From Sindora glabra (lineage: Eukaryota; Streptophyta; Magnoliopsida; Fabales; Fabaceae), in assembly GCA_020226215.1 (NCBI GenBank), contig CM035236.1:52637057-52701056 (forward strand): a stretch of 64,000 nucleotides of DNA, written 5' to 3'. Under the pieces are notes generated by a model. The model searched no databases. It was not told where the DNA came from and saw only the letters and a program-made list of their open reading frames with translations. Of the stretch, positions 12,040 through 24,470 are shown piece by piece. Both the position numbers and the translations under genes were made by a program. Each line of letters begins with the position of its first letter. The first letter of the stretch is position 1.

Positions 12040-15000
12040 AAAAGAAACTATAAGGTATATCTGGAAGATTTGAAAAAGAAGAAGGGAAGTGAGACTTCCG
12101 CTTCAGGTATCTATGTTATAGAAATTAATGTTTCAACTTCTACATCTTGGGTATTAGATACCGGATACGGTTCTCACATTTGTACAAATGTGCAGGAATT
12201 ACAAAGGAGTAGGACTCTAGCTAAAGGCGAAGTGGACCTACAAGTTGGCAATGGAGCAAGAGTTGTTGCGCTAGCTGTAGGGACATATTATCTATCTTTA
12301 CCTTCTGGTTTAGTAATAGAATTAGAGGATTGTTATTTTGTGCCTGCTATCAGCAGGAATATTATTTCTGTTTCTTGTTTGGACAAGAAAGGTTTTTCAT
12401 TTATAATAAAGGACAAAAGTTGTTCAGTTTATTTAAATGAAATGTTTTACTGCAGTGCACAAATGTTCAATGGGCTCTATATTCTTGATCTTGAAATGCC
12501 TATCTATAACATAAACACTAAGCGATTTAAATCAAATGATTTAAATCCAATCCATCTCTGGCATTGTCGTTTGGGTCATATAAATGAGAAGCGCATATCC
12601 AAGCTCCATAAAGATAAATTCTTGGATTCATTTGATTTTGAATCATGTGAAATATGCGAATCTTGTTTGCTAGGAAAAATGACTAAAACACCATTCACTG
12701 GACATAGTGAAAGGGCTAATGATCTATTAAGTCACATACATACTGATGTATGTGGGCCTATTAGTTCACCTGCTAGAGGAGGTTTCCAGTACTTCATTAC
12801 TTTTACTGATGATTTTAGTAGATATGGATATGTGTATCTTATGAAACACAAATCAGAATCCTTTGAAAAGTTCAACGAATTCAAGAATGAAGTACAAAAC
12901 TAACTTGCTAAAAGTATTAAAACACTTCGATCAGATCAAGGTGGAGAATACTTAAGCCAAGAATTTGATGACTATCTAAAGGAGTGTGATATAGTATCAC
13001 AACTCACTCCACCTGGAACGTCACAATGGAATGGTGTTTTAGAAAGGAGGAATCGTACCTTGTTAGATATGGTACAATCTATGATGAGTCATATAGATCT
13101 TCCAATTTCCTTTTAGGGGCATTCTCTAGAGACAGCTGCTTTTACGCTCAACCGTGTTTCCTCTAAAACGGTTCAAAAGACTCCATATGAGATATGGACT
13201 GGGAAACGTCCCAGCTTGTCTTTTATAGAGATTTGGGGTTGCGAGGCCTATGTAAAACGTCAAGTTTCTGATAAGCTTGGACCTAAATCGGACAAGTGCT
13301 ACTTTGTAGGGTATCCTAAGGAAACTAAGGGATACTATTTCTATAATCCTAGTGAAGGCAAAGTGTTTATTGCATGAACTGGTATTTTTCTGGAAAGAGA
13401 ATTTATCTCTAAGAAAAACTGTAGGAGGAAAGTAAAAATTGAAGAAGTGCGAGACTCACAAAGTAATACTGAACCTATAATAGAGCTTGAAAAAAGACCA
13501 CAAGATGTTGTGGGTCAAGAACTAGCTCAAGTAACACAAGACCCATGTAAGTCTGGTAGGATACGCCATGAGCCCAAGAGATATGGATTTCTTATTACTC
13601 AAAATGGCGATATTTTACTCATGGATCAAGATGAGCCTACAACTTACTAAGAAGCTATAAAAGGGCCAGACTCTAAGAAGTGGCTTGAGGCCTTGAAATT
13701 TGAGATGGATTCCATGTATACTAACCAAGTATGGACTTTGGTTGATCCACCTAAAGGGGTAAAACCCATTGGGTGCAAATGGGTTTTCAAGAAGAAAACC
13801 GACATGGATGGTAATGTGCAAACCTTTAAGGGACAATTAGTTGCAAAAGGTTATAGACAAGTTCATGGTATAGACTATAATGAGACTTATTCCCCAGTTG
13901 TCATGCTTAAATCCATCCGGATTTTGCTTGCTATTACAGCTTTTTATGATTAGGAAATCTGGCAAATGGATGTCAAAACTACTTTTTTTAATGGAAAGCT
14001 CCTCGAGGATGTGTACATGACACAGCTCGAGGGTTTTGTCATTCCTGAAACTGCTAGAAAGGTATGTAAGTTACAACGATCCATTTATGGATTAAAGCAA
14101 GCTTCATAGAGTTGGAATCTTTGTTTTGATGAGGCAATCAAAGAATTTGGTTTCATAAAAAATGAAGATGAATCTTGTGTTTACAAAAGGGTTAGTGGGA
14201 GCACAATTATTTTTCTTATATTGTATGTGGATGACATACTACTCATCGGAAATGATATCCCTACACTGCAAACAGTAAAGACTTGATTAGGGAATTGTTT
14301 CTCGATGAAAGACTTAGGTGAAGCTGCCTATATACTAGGTATTAAGATCTATAGAGATAGATCAAGAAAATTCCTTGACCTAAGTCAGAGTACATACATA
14401 AATAAAGTGTTAAAAAGGTTTAACACGCAAGAATCTAAAAGAGGATTTTTGCCTATGTCGCATGGCATAAATTTGTCCAAAGCTCAGTGTCCTTCGACAC
14501 AAGATGAGAAGGACCGCATGAATAAGATACCATATGCATCAGCAATTGGATCTATCATGTATGCTATGATATGTACTCGTCCTGATGTCTCGTATGCTTT
14601 AAGCATGGCGAGCAGGTACCAGTCAAATCCAGGTGAACCTCACTAGACTGCTGTTAAGAATATCCTTAAGTACTTAAGAAGGACTAAGGATTCATTCTTA
14701 ATATATGGAGGAGAGGAAGAACTTGTTGTAAAAGGTTACACTGATGCCAGTTTCCAATTCGACAAGGATGACTTTAGATCGCAGTTAGGTTATATATTTA
14801 GCCTAAATGGTGGTGCTGTGTGTTGGAAAAGTTCAAAGCAAGAAACAGTGGCCGACTCTACTACAGAGGCTGAGTATATTGCTGCATTTGATGCATCAAA
14901 AGAGGTTGTTTGGATCAAAAAGTTCATTACTGAACTTGGCGTTGTTCCTAGCATTGCAAACCTAGTGGATCTCTATTGTGACAACAATGAAGCCATTGCA

Positions 15001-15207
15001 CAAGTCAAGGAACCCAGATCTCACCAGCGATCCAAACATATACTTAGGTGCTTCCATCTCATTTGAGAAATCATCGATAGATGAGATGTGAAGATATGCA
15101 AAGTACCAACTGATGATAATATCGCCAACCCACTGACAAAGCCTTTAGCGCAGAAAAAGCATAATGGTCATACTATGTCACTTGGTATTAGATACATGAG
15201 TGATTAG
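12040..15207 (+). pseudogene. copia pol (protease, integrase, RT, RNase H)
   Basis: One reading frame carries the whole Pol order. Protease: WVLDTGYGSHIC (about 12147-12182). Integrase zinc module: HLWHCRLGH with CEICESC, then catalytic HTDVCGP, RSDQGGEY and WNGVLERRNR. Reverse transcriptase: CKWVFKKK and YVDD (14224-14235). RNase H: GYTDASF and TTEAEYIAA. It ends at TAG 15205-15207, 20 bp before the right LTR. Stops break the frame at 12901, 13114, 13375, 13648, 13951, 14107, 14284, 14644, 15064 and 15082, so no full polyprotein can be made. Gene order (integrase before RT) fixes the superfamily as Ty1/copia. Confidence 0.95.
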
Positions 15208-15215
15208 CTCTAGTC

Positions 15216-15227
15216 CAAGTGGGAGAT
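15216..15227 (+). promoter_or_regulatory. Polypurine tract of the copia element
   Basis: CAAGTGGGAGAT directly precedes the right LTR. This is the usual plus-strand primer context (AAGTGGGAGAT) in plant copia elements. Confidence 0.8.
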
Positions 15228-16877
15228 CGTTAGTGTATGTCCTAGAACCAATCATATAGATGATTGAAGTTATACATAATGTATTATGTTTTATTTTAGA
15301 CAATTTAATTATTATATTTTATTTTTATAATTTTATTATTATTATGCGTAATTTAAAACTTAATATAATAATTATCCTTGGAATAGCTTTGCTATTCCTA
15401 AAATGCCCCTAGTTAAGTATTATTACGAAAAGGATAGTAATAATACATCGAGACTAGCATGTATAGTGACTGATGATTACAAATCATAGATATGTGATAT
15501 CAAGTCAATACATGAGTACATTACTAGTGAACAATGTATTGGACTGACCCACTATGAAAATATTACATTGATAGACGTGTCATAAGTTATTCTCATATGA
15601 TCACAAATATACATAAACCTTTAACCTGAAGTCACTACGATTTCCTACATGAGGAATTACTCACTTTAATATTGTCCTATGTCATCTTTAATCAAGATGA
15701 CAAGTAAGGTATTGATTGGGTGTGTCATAAATCGTGCAGAGGGAAATGAGTGATGTAGATGGAATTTTGTTACTCTTGTGTAAAAGAGAAATATTCTTTG
15801 ACCTTTTGATTGAGTGAGACTTAGAAATGCATGGCCATGCTCAATTGAATTAATATATGATATTAATCATTTATTTTAAGTCTACTCAGTATCAAGAAAT
15901 ATAAATTGAACATTGACGAGGATGACACATTCCATGCCTCCAGTTCAATTTGGATATTATTACAAAAGGGTTATGATGCAAAATGTTGATAATGTATTAA
16001 ATGGATGTCGAATCACAGACATTCTTACTACTTGAATAGCAGTGATGTATTGCTAGATACTGCTTACTATCTATGGCTTAATAATGAGTCATTGTCAACG
16101 TAGTAAGAACCTACAAGATCACATAAAAGGAGAAGGAATAAGACAATAATTAATTGGACTTTAATTATATTAATATCCAATTAATTAGACTTATTTTAGT
16201 GCATATATATATTATTAAGAATAATAAATTCACATAATATATATATTATGTGATATTATTTGATATTAAAGTAATATCAAATAATTACGTTATCAGATAT
16301 TAGATAAATATATTATGAGATAATATTATTTTGATATTTGATAACTATATGCAATTATCTAATATTAAGATATTTATATTATGAGATAATATTATCTAAT
16401 GTTAGATAATTAATAGATAAGTCATATCTCTCCTCATTATCTCTAGGATAAGGATAAAATGAGTTGTTAAGTATGATTAGGATTTTGGAAGCATTATCTT
16501 AGTAGGATTAGAATTGTGGCTTGCCTAAGTTCTATAAAAGGGGGTTTGAGGGCAGCATATTATAGACACGCTCATAAACTTCTTAAAATCCAAAATCACT
16601 CAAAAACATCAAAATCCTAATTCTTAGAGAGAGAAACGTATCCTAACAGATTCGTGGAGAGCGAAAGGTCGTTGTTCACTCCGTGTGGATACCATAGAGA
16701 CGTTGTACCTTCCAACCAGCATTTGATTCATCCGCTCTCAAGTTTTGATCAATAGAAACACGAGTGCTCAATAGGTAAAACCCTAATCATTGATTTATGC
16801 TTTTTGCATAGATCCTAGGTAGAATTCGGATCAAAATTTTGAAATTACGCTGCATGTAATAATCCGAATTCCTAACA
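15228..16877 (+). repeat. Right LTR of the copia element
   Basis: It is full length (1650 bp), starting CGTTAG (TGTTAG with one change) and ending CTAACA, so the ends are inverted. It matches the left LTR from 15306 on. TATA box at 16533-16540. After 16877 the PMD gene resumes. Confidence 0.9.
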
Positions 16878-17679
16878 GCACCCTCCTATTTCCCTATAAT
16901 CTGGAGCAGTGGCCTTACAGAACTCTCTGTACAGATAGGCCAGGCAGGCAAATCCCCAACTATACGTCCCAGCCTCTTGGAAGTCTCCGAGCAAAAGTAA
17001 GTGCATGAGGTGGACATACGTGCCGGAGTGGTCGGGAAATAACGTCCCACCAATGAGACGTAAAATGTAAGCACGGGTGAATCTTTGTACTATCACCTTA
17101 TCCGCATCATCTGAAAGATGAGTGAAATGCCTCTCCAACTAACTTATCCTCAATCGCCCCTCTAATGATATTCTCGTCCACCGGTAACTACAATCCCAGA
17201 TACTTCTCTATTAGGCCTCCCCATCCCCACACAATGGGGCCCGTCACTGCTTGATCGTTAATGGGTAAGCCGAGCTGAAAAGCAACATCCTGCAATGTAA
17301 TAGTGGTCTCCCCCTACGGCATGTTAAAAGTGTGTGTCTCCGGCCTCCACCACTCTACAAAAGCACTAATCAACTGATGGTCAATCGAAACAAACTCGCA
17401 CATCACCAGGTCGTAAAAGCCTGCCTGTCATAACAAGGGGACAATTAACTCTGGTGGTTGCTGGTGATGGTAGTGATGAGCTCGTCGAATCCTCAGCACA
17501 CGATCAGGCTACAAAAAAAATTATTGCATTTGACAATATGGAAAAGTATAACCAAATTTAAGATCTAACTATTTGCATACATGGTCTGCCCAAATCAACT
17601 GAGATATGTGTGAGTCTTGAGCCGTCAGAAGTGAATGATCCCATGGTCCAAGATTGACGCGTCGGGATGTGGATGCCAT
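16878..17679 (-). pseudogene. Plant mobile domain (PMD) gene, N-terminal part
   Basis: Exon 1 is 17679-17581 (MASTSRRVNLGPWDHSLLTA...), followed by a 72-bp GT/AG intron (17580-17509), then exon 2 from 17508. Exon 2 shows the conserved PMD blocks EWWRPETHTFNMP, ITLQDVAFQLGLPI, AYILRLIGGTLFPDHSGTYV and GTYSWGFACLAYLYREF, ending at REIGGC where the copia LTR begins. The start was chosen because VNLGPWDHSLL matches the usual PMD N-terminus; the upstream ATG at 17686 is in another frame. In-frame stops at 17428, 17314 and 17188 and a frameshift near 17140 show decay. It lies 267 bp downstream of the transposase stop on the same strand. Confidence 0.9.
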
Positions 17680-17946
17680 CTACCATTAACTGAATTGCAT
17701 TAGGCTCGAATTTAAACACACACTAATATAACATATGTGTGCAATTTATCTACAAAGATCCACACAAGAATTTATAGCACTTGGACGATTGAAGTAATTT
17801 GTTAACATTACTAGTCATGGGGTCACATATATAACTATAATGGTTTACAATTTTACAACAATCAAACGAATCACATCATCCGAGCATTACACTTATGACA
17901 TTGATTAACATACTTCGTAATATATTTGTAAAAGTAAAAATCAATA

Positions 17947-20721
17947 TTAACGTGAAGAAGGGCCTTCATCTCCATTCAGAAGTGGGCAGCGCCTACGATT
18001 ATGACCTTCTATCTTACAAAGACCACATTTTTGCCTGACACCACTCTCTTGAGGCTAATCCATCTCATTCCCGATCTGTGTCGACTTCGATCTTCCCTTT
18101 TCACACAATCTTCCATAATTTGGAACCAGGATAGGAAATAGTGGTAAGTTATTCCATTGCGACCACTCCCTGATCGGCCACCACTCAAATTTGTAACAAT
18201 CAAGTAGGGTGTCAAGTCTGTATACAAGATTGACATATAGTTCCCACGATATGTTGACTGAGGTACAAGTAGCAATAATATGAGCACAAGGATACCTATA
18301 TGCTTGGAATTGTCCACATTCACATTGGTCTTTGTTTAATAGCACTTGGACGACCTTTCCACAGGATCCCCTAGCCATATCAGAGTCCTCCACCACTTCA
18401 AACCTAGTTCCTTGTCTATTATACGCACGAACGTGGTAAGAGGAAGCACATGATTGGATAGTCGCAAGCTCCTGTCTGAATCTGCTTGCATATATGTGAC
18501 CTTGTTGTAGTTCAGCATGTGCTTTTTTTGCCCTTTCCACAAAGTACTTGACACATCTATAATATGTTTATTGAACAAGGCTTGTGATTGATAGCTTCCT
18601 TATTCCTTTGAAGAGGCCATTAATGCATTCTACTATATTAATCGTCATATGACTGTATCTTCTTCCTTCATCATAAGCAAGTGTCCACTTCTCCATCGGA
18701 ATAGCAGTCAATTTCTTGTGGATCTCCTCATTGACTTTGCTTAAGTTATCCAATCTCTCCATAACCTTTTCTCGATTTGGCTCATAGGCTGAACACAAGG
18801 AAATAAATAGTTTAGCCGGGTTGAACTACCAGATAGAAAAATTTACAGATCAAAGGTTCAACAAAAAAGTTATGATATAAGGCATACCAATCTTAAGGAC
18901 AGCTTTCTTGACATTGTCATCCTTGCATTTCTTGTGAACGTTGCTGGCAATATGTCTGATATAATACTGATGAAAAGCATGAGGATGCTGCCATCCTAGA
19001 CCTTTGTTGGCTACAGCATCTTTTATAGCTCGGTGTCGATCTGATATCAAGCATATTCCTTGTTGGTTCGTAACATTTACCCATAATAATGCCAAAAACT
19101 AACTCTAGTTTTCATAATTCTCCTTTTTAACAATGGCAAAGGCAAAAGGTACGGGAGATTTGTTACCGTCCTGTGTAGCAGCAATTAACAGCACACCTCT
19201 GTACTTGCTATACAGAAATGTTCCATCAGCTTGTATGAATTGCTTGCAGTAGGGAAATGCGGCAATACATGGCTTGAAAGCCTAGAAAACTCGGTTGAAA
19301 ATATGTTTTTATGGATCAACACGGTTATAAATTGTGACGAATTCTTCTGACTCCAACTTGAACAGAACTTGGTCACAATAGCCTAAAATGTCCAACCATT
19401 TGGGGAGCACTTCATATGATTTATCCCAATCTCCATACACCTTGACAATTGCCTTCTGTTTTGCCTTCCATGCTTTTCTGTACGAAATCTTATACCCATA
19501 CATGCCTTCCACCCTCTCTTGTATAAGCAAGATTGGGACATCTTGCTTCACCTTAATCATCTCCAGTATCAAGGAACTGATATACTCGGAGTTAAAAGAC
19601 TTGTGATCTTGTGTTAAACTAGCATTTACACACGTGTGAGGCCCTGAAAATCTAGTTATTGTCCAAGTGTTAGAATTCTTCAAATTAATCACTTTAAGGC
19701 AGAATTTGCATTCATCCCCATAATTATCACACTTCACACTCAATCTTCTAGTATCCGATTCCTCCACGTAATAACTATGATGCCTTATGATGTGGTAATG
19801 CTTGGTTGCAGCAATCAATGCCTCCTTGCAATCAAACTCTTATCCAATATGTAAGTCCTCCATGCCATAGTCATAGCTTGGTTTCATTATTTTCGGAAAT
19901 TCATTAGCATTCCTTACGGCATCCCAATCAATGTAAGAGAAGACAGCAGCTTGAGGGACACCACATGATGTCTGTGGAGCATTGTCACTTCTCACACACC
20001 GAGCTACAACACTATCATCATGTGTAGTTGCACGTTCTTCATAATCAGTGTCACGATCATCACCGCTACTGCAAGACACCTCATCGTCTTCAAAACCAGA
20101 CTCAAGGTGGGCATCCATGATTATAGGATCAGTGGATTCTTCCTCTACGATCGGTAAGGTACTTGTTGAACCCATCATAGTATGTGATACATTTTTTGGG
20201 AAAACACCTGCCACAAATGAGTCCAATACAGGAGTATAACTATTAGAAATGTGGAACTCAATTCCATCCGTGTAAGAAGGGCCTTCTCGCACCATCAAAC
20301 AACTAGTACTGACATGAACCGTTGGATCTACGGGTGGTCTAATTGTTGGTACTCTTTCTTGTGAATCAAGGTTGATAGCATGTAGTTCGGATGTGATCAC
20401 CTCCACGTACAATTCCATTGTTATCATTGTCGGATGTTATTCATAACTTGCTATGGCACATACCAAGTCTTCATCGTCGTCCAATTCGTATGCCATATAT
20501 TGAGCCTCTGTTTGATGCTGTGGAAACCTATAAATAATTCTCCCAACAGCTTTATTTTGGGCAAGCTTCAGTCGAGCATGAATTTTCTCTCGCAAAATGT
20601 CCATGGTGCTGCATCCTTTCAATTTCAATGCCTTTGGGGGAGGTCCATCGTACATTACCCCCATTGGTCCCTTAATCATTATACCATTTGAATATACAAA
20701 ATTAATTAAACTTTTCTTCAT
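17947..20721 (-). pseudogene. MuDR/MURA-type Mutator transposase
   Basis: It would cut and reinsert the MULE by its terminal repeats. In order: an N-terminal PB1-like domain (20721-20440) typical of plant MULE transposases; an acidic linker; a MuDR DNA-binding domain with CKFCLKVINL and GPHTCVN (about 19750-19640); an RNase H-fold transposase core with ADGTFL (about 19215) and ISDRHRAIKDA (about 19035) supplying catalytic Asp candidates; a SWIM zinc finger CECGQFQAYRYPCAH (about 18320-18275); and a C-terminal knuckle CGLCKIEGHNRRRC. A 99-bp GT/AG intron (18887-18789) restores the frame exactly. Uncorrected length would be about 890 residues. Stops at 20437, 19840, 19309, the following core region, 18568 and 18055, all in one frame, make it a pseudogene with no frameshift seen. 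Confidence 0.93.
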
Positions 20722-23170
20722 CTTGTTACTTTTAACTACAAAACATTCATTGTACCCTCACAACTGACACATATTATTATATACAATTTTTATATTTATA
20801 AACGAATGAACTAATATTTAATATTACAAGTAAAAATGAACGATATGTATTACTATTTTTGTAAGGTATATATTTAATAGTATATAATAATTTACCCGTA
20901 CAGGACAAACCCATTTTGACCTTTACAGGCCCACATTTTTTTCCAACATATATATTGCTATTTTTATACTTATTCGTAGTTTTTCATACTTCATAAATTT
21001 TTAATGTTCATTCGCAAGTGTGATATAAACAATTTAATTATAATTCTTCTTTTTTTGCATAATTTCTGATGTAATATAAATAAATTATTAAAAATAAATA
21101 AATTTATATTTGAAACAACAATTTCAATTTTGACTTACTTAAACACAATTGAAAAAAGTTTAATTTTTAAATATGATTGCTTGTGTGTATTTTTTTTCCA
21201 TCATGATTAAATTATCAATTATGGCAATATAATTTACTTCTATTTGATAACTATATTATGTTCAAGTCCAGATTGTTTATTTTAAAATTATTATTAAATT
21301 GATTAATTCTTTTTAATACAATACATTTAACATTGCATAACAATTTTTCATATATAACAAACATATCATATAATATGATAATTTTTTCCAGCTAAATAAA
21401 TGTTATTTTTTTTAAAACCTATATAATGTTTGGCTATATAATCTTATTTATATTTTAATTTATCTTTTTCAATTATCATTTTTTTGTTTATTGGGTATAA
21501 ATTATATTTATTAAATTAATTAACTATTTTAATACACTACATTTATTATTTTCATGATAATTTTTTTCCTTCACACCTATTACTAAATAGCAACCGAAAA
21601 TATTTACATATTACTGTTTGTATATTTTTATGATTAGAATCATGAATTCTTTTTTACATACACTGAGTTCGTCTAATACTTATATTGCAGCACCTTTTTA
21701 TATATTTTAATACTTTCAGAATAAACTTATATATAGTATAATTTTTTCTTTACGTTTATTATTCTTACATTTTTAATATCTACTATTTAAATAAAAAAAT
21801 ATTCATATTTTCAATAATATTATCCTAATTTTGAAAGCTTCTGTTTACATCCATATATCCTAAAATTTTATTTTTATTACTTCTCTTATTATATATTAAA
21901 ATTTCACATGAAAAAATTCTCTAAATATAATTTCCACCTATGTCCTAAATCCTATTTTAGGACATCTTTCCTTATCTTGTTTGTTCTTCTTTTAATAGCA
22001 CAACCTATCATAGTACAAATAAGTTTCTATAAATTTTTCATAAATCATAATTTCACATCATAAATCATAACAATCAATATAAAATAAAAATACTCATATT
22101 ATTTATATCATAATATTCTAAACAAATTTCTCTACCACTATAAAAGATATTTTCATAATGACTAATAAAAATTATAATATAATTATAAAATTTATAAAAA
22201 TACTAACCGGTAAGTATTAGGAAAAGCAAACAGAAAAGAGCCTTTGCATGAAAGTAAAAATTGTTAGATATTTTAATAACTTTTATCTCTAAGTAAAAAT
22301 TGTTAGATATTATTGTATCATTAAAAAAATTATGCAAAAATCAAGCTAAATTAAATATATTTTACAAGATAATATATAAAAGGAACAAAAATAATAACAT
22401 AGATAAAATTTTATTGATGTGTATTTAATTTTAAATATAGTGCTTAAAATTTAATATCAAGAAAATATTAATAAATTTTAAAAGAGAATTAATTTTTATT
22501 TTTAAATACTTTTATTAAAACTAGAATATATAAATAATTAATTCAATTAATGCTTTTCATAACATTAATTTTTTTAAAATTATTTTAAGATAAAAATAAA
22601 ATATGTTATATTATGTCAATGTTATGTAATTATCCTAATATTTAAACCATAAATAATATGAGTAAATATAAAAAAATTATAACAAAATAAATTAAAAAAG
22701 AAGAAATATTATGTGAAAGGTAAAGTAATAAGTGTTAAAAATGAAATATATAATCAATTAATTTTATTAAATAATATATTTTATTATTAAAAATAAGTTT
22801 ATGTTAAAAATAAAATAAATTGCATTATATTTATATTATTCAATATATTACATTTGAACTTTTAATAGAATGATTGAAAAAAGAAAGAAGAAAACATTAA
22901 ACAAAGTAGATGAAATGAAGAAAAAAATGTATGAACTATAGATCCTTGGAGAAATCTTAGTTGATGTATTTTAAATTTAAAACATAATATTTAAAAATTA
23001 TTATTAACAAAAAATTGAAAAAATTTATATAAATAAAATTTAATTTAATTACTAAGTATTTTTTTTAAAATAAAATATGAGATTAATTAATTTTATTAAT
23101 AAAATGTATACTAAAGCTTTAATTTATTTAAAATATTAAAATAAGCTAAAAATAAAATATAACTTATTAT

Positions 23171-23222
<52 letters not shown>

Positions 23223-24184
23223 TAATGATGTTAATGTTTAAATTATAAACAATATGAGTAGATATAAAAAGAATACAATAGAGTAAATAAGAAATAAATA
23301 ATACGTAAGGTATAAAGTAATAAAAAATAGAATGTATAATAAATTAATTAATTAAATTAAATATATAATTTATATAGAATACATTTATAATCAAAAAATT
23401 AATATATTTTACTGCTAAAAAATATTAGTGTATATAGTTTAAATACCATGAGTTAACCAAAAAGAATAAGAAAAATGTACAATAAAAAAAATAAAATAAA
23501 GAGAAATAATACATAAGATATCAAGTCTTTACAAAATTTCTTCAATTGATATTTATTTATTTTGACATATATTACTTCAAAATTAATATAAAGATATTGA
23601 TCAATAGGACAATATATTCTTATAATAATCAACATAAAATAAAAATAATTTTATTTTTATCATATCCTATATCCTAAAAAATTTTATATTTAAAAAATAT
23701 CTAAATATAATTTTTACCTAAATCTTAAATTTTATTCTAAGACACTTTTCTTTATCCCCTTTATTCTTCTTTTAACATCACAAACTATCACAATTCATAT
23801 AAATTTTTACAATTTTTTTCTAAATCTTTGATCATAAATTTACATCATAAATCATAATAATCAACATAAAATAAAAAATTTCTCTACCACTGTAAAATAT
23901 ATTCTCATAATAACTAATAAAAATTATAATATAAATACAGAAATTATAAAAATACTAACCGGTAAAAAGAAGGAAGAGCAAGGAAAGAAGAGCAGATCTA
24001 CTGTTAATGAAATCCAAGGAAGAAAATATTTCCGGATGAAATGTACAGAAGTAAGAAAGGATGAAGATTTGTGAGTAGGAAAATGAGAAATGGTATGAAT
24101 AAGAAGAGCTGCGAACGGCAAAGGGCAAGGTGCGAATGGAGAAGAGTGGAGGGGGGAGGGTTTATAAAGAGTGGGAGGCACCAT
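20722..24184. other. Non-coding AT-rich spacer of the MULE with internal direct repeats
   Basis: I see no gene here. A segment of about 340 bp is present twice as a direct repeat, at about 21900-22245 and 23655-23990; both copies end in AAAAATACTAACCGGTAA. Between them another phrase (AATATGAGTA-ATATAAAAA...) recurs near 22655, 23250 and 23445. The region therefore grew by local duplication. Confidence 0.55.
23174..23218. repeat. (TA)n microsatellite
   Basis: An uninterrupted TA run of about 45 bp lies within the MULE spacer. Confidence 0.95.
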
Positions 24185-24470
24185 TGCATTTGGCGCTCTC
24201 TAAAATTTTAAACCTAATGGTGCCAACTTGAATGGTGCCTCCAAAGTTGGGAAATTCACAATGGCGTTGCCTTCAACTATGAGATGCCATTCAATCTGGT
24301 GCCCTCCAGTGCAAAGGCGCCACATTGTCTGGCGCCTTGCCATGCTACACACGCCATTTTGAATGGCGCCATGTGTATTTTGGTAATAAGTTTCAAAATC
24401 ACGGTAAAACAGAAATAAGTTTATATAAAAATCATATATTGGTGCTTTTGCCGTACTAGGACTACACTTT
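24185..24470 (-). repeat. Right terminal inverted repeat of the MULE
   Basis: The reverse complement of about 24362-24470 aligns with 485-590. The inner part (24190-24375) carries at least seven GGCGCC or one-off boxes spaced 10-30 bp apart, many with a TTGAATGG or ATTGTCTGG-type core between them. Confidence 0.75.

Larger units (their letters stand above)
5285..16877 (+). mobile_element. Ty1/copia LTR retrotransposon inserted in the PMD gene
   Basis: It has two long direct LTRs, a tRNA-iMet primer binding site directly after the left LTR, a gag-pol reading frame in the copia order (gag, protease, integrase, RT, RNase H), and a purine-rich tract before the right LTR. It lies in opposite orientation to the PMD gene it splits. 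The left LTR lacks about 80 bp at its 5' end, and part of a PMD exon is missing at the same junction, so no target duplication can be seen. Gag is interrupted by a solo LTR, and pol has many stops. Removing the nested LTR leaves about 9.1 kb. The clade within copia is not assigned. Confidence 0.93.
485..24470 (-). mobile_element. Large Mutator-like element (MULE) with transposase and PMD genes
   Basis: The two ends match as inverted repeats. About 100 bp at 485-590 aligns with the reverse complement of about 24362-24470, and both are followed internally by GGCGCC boxes. Inside, on the minus strand, lie a MuDR-type transposase pseudogene and a plant mobile domain pseudogene in tandem. Without the copia insertion (11.6 kb) and the small nested element (1.26 kb) the original would be about 11 kb. 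Exact ends are uncertain and I could not find a convincing 9-11 bp target duplication. The pairing of MuDR transposases with PMD genes is known in plants; that both genes belong to this one element is inferred from the flanking ends. Confidence 0.75.

Noticed and set aside
19388..20239. Plus-strand open stretches opposite the transposase
   Set aside because: They are antisense shadows of the MURA-like frame, which has recognisable domains on the minus strand.
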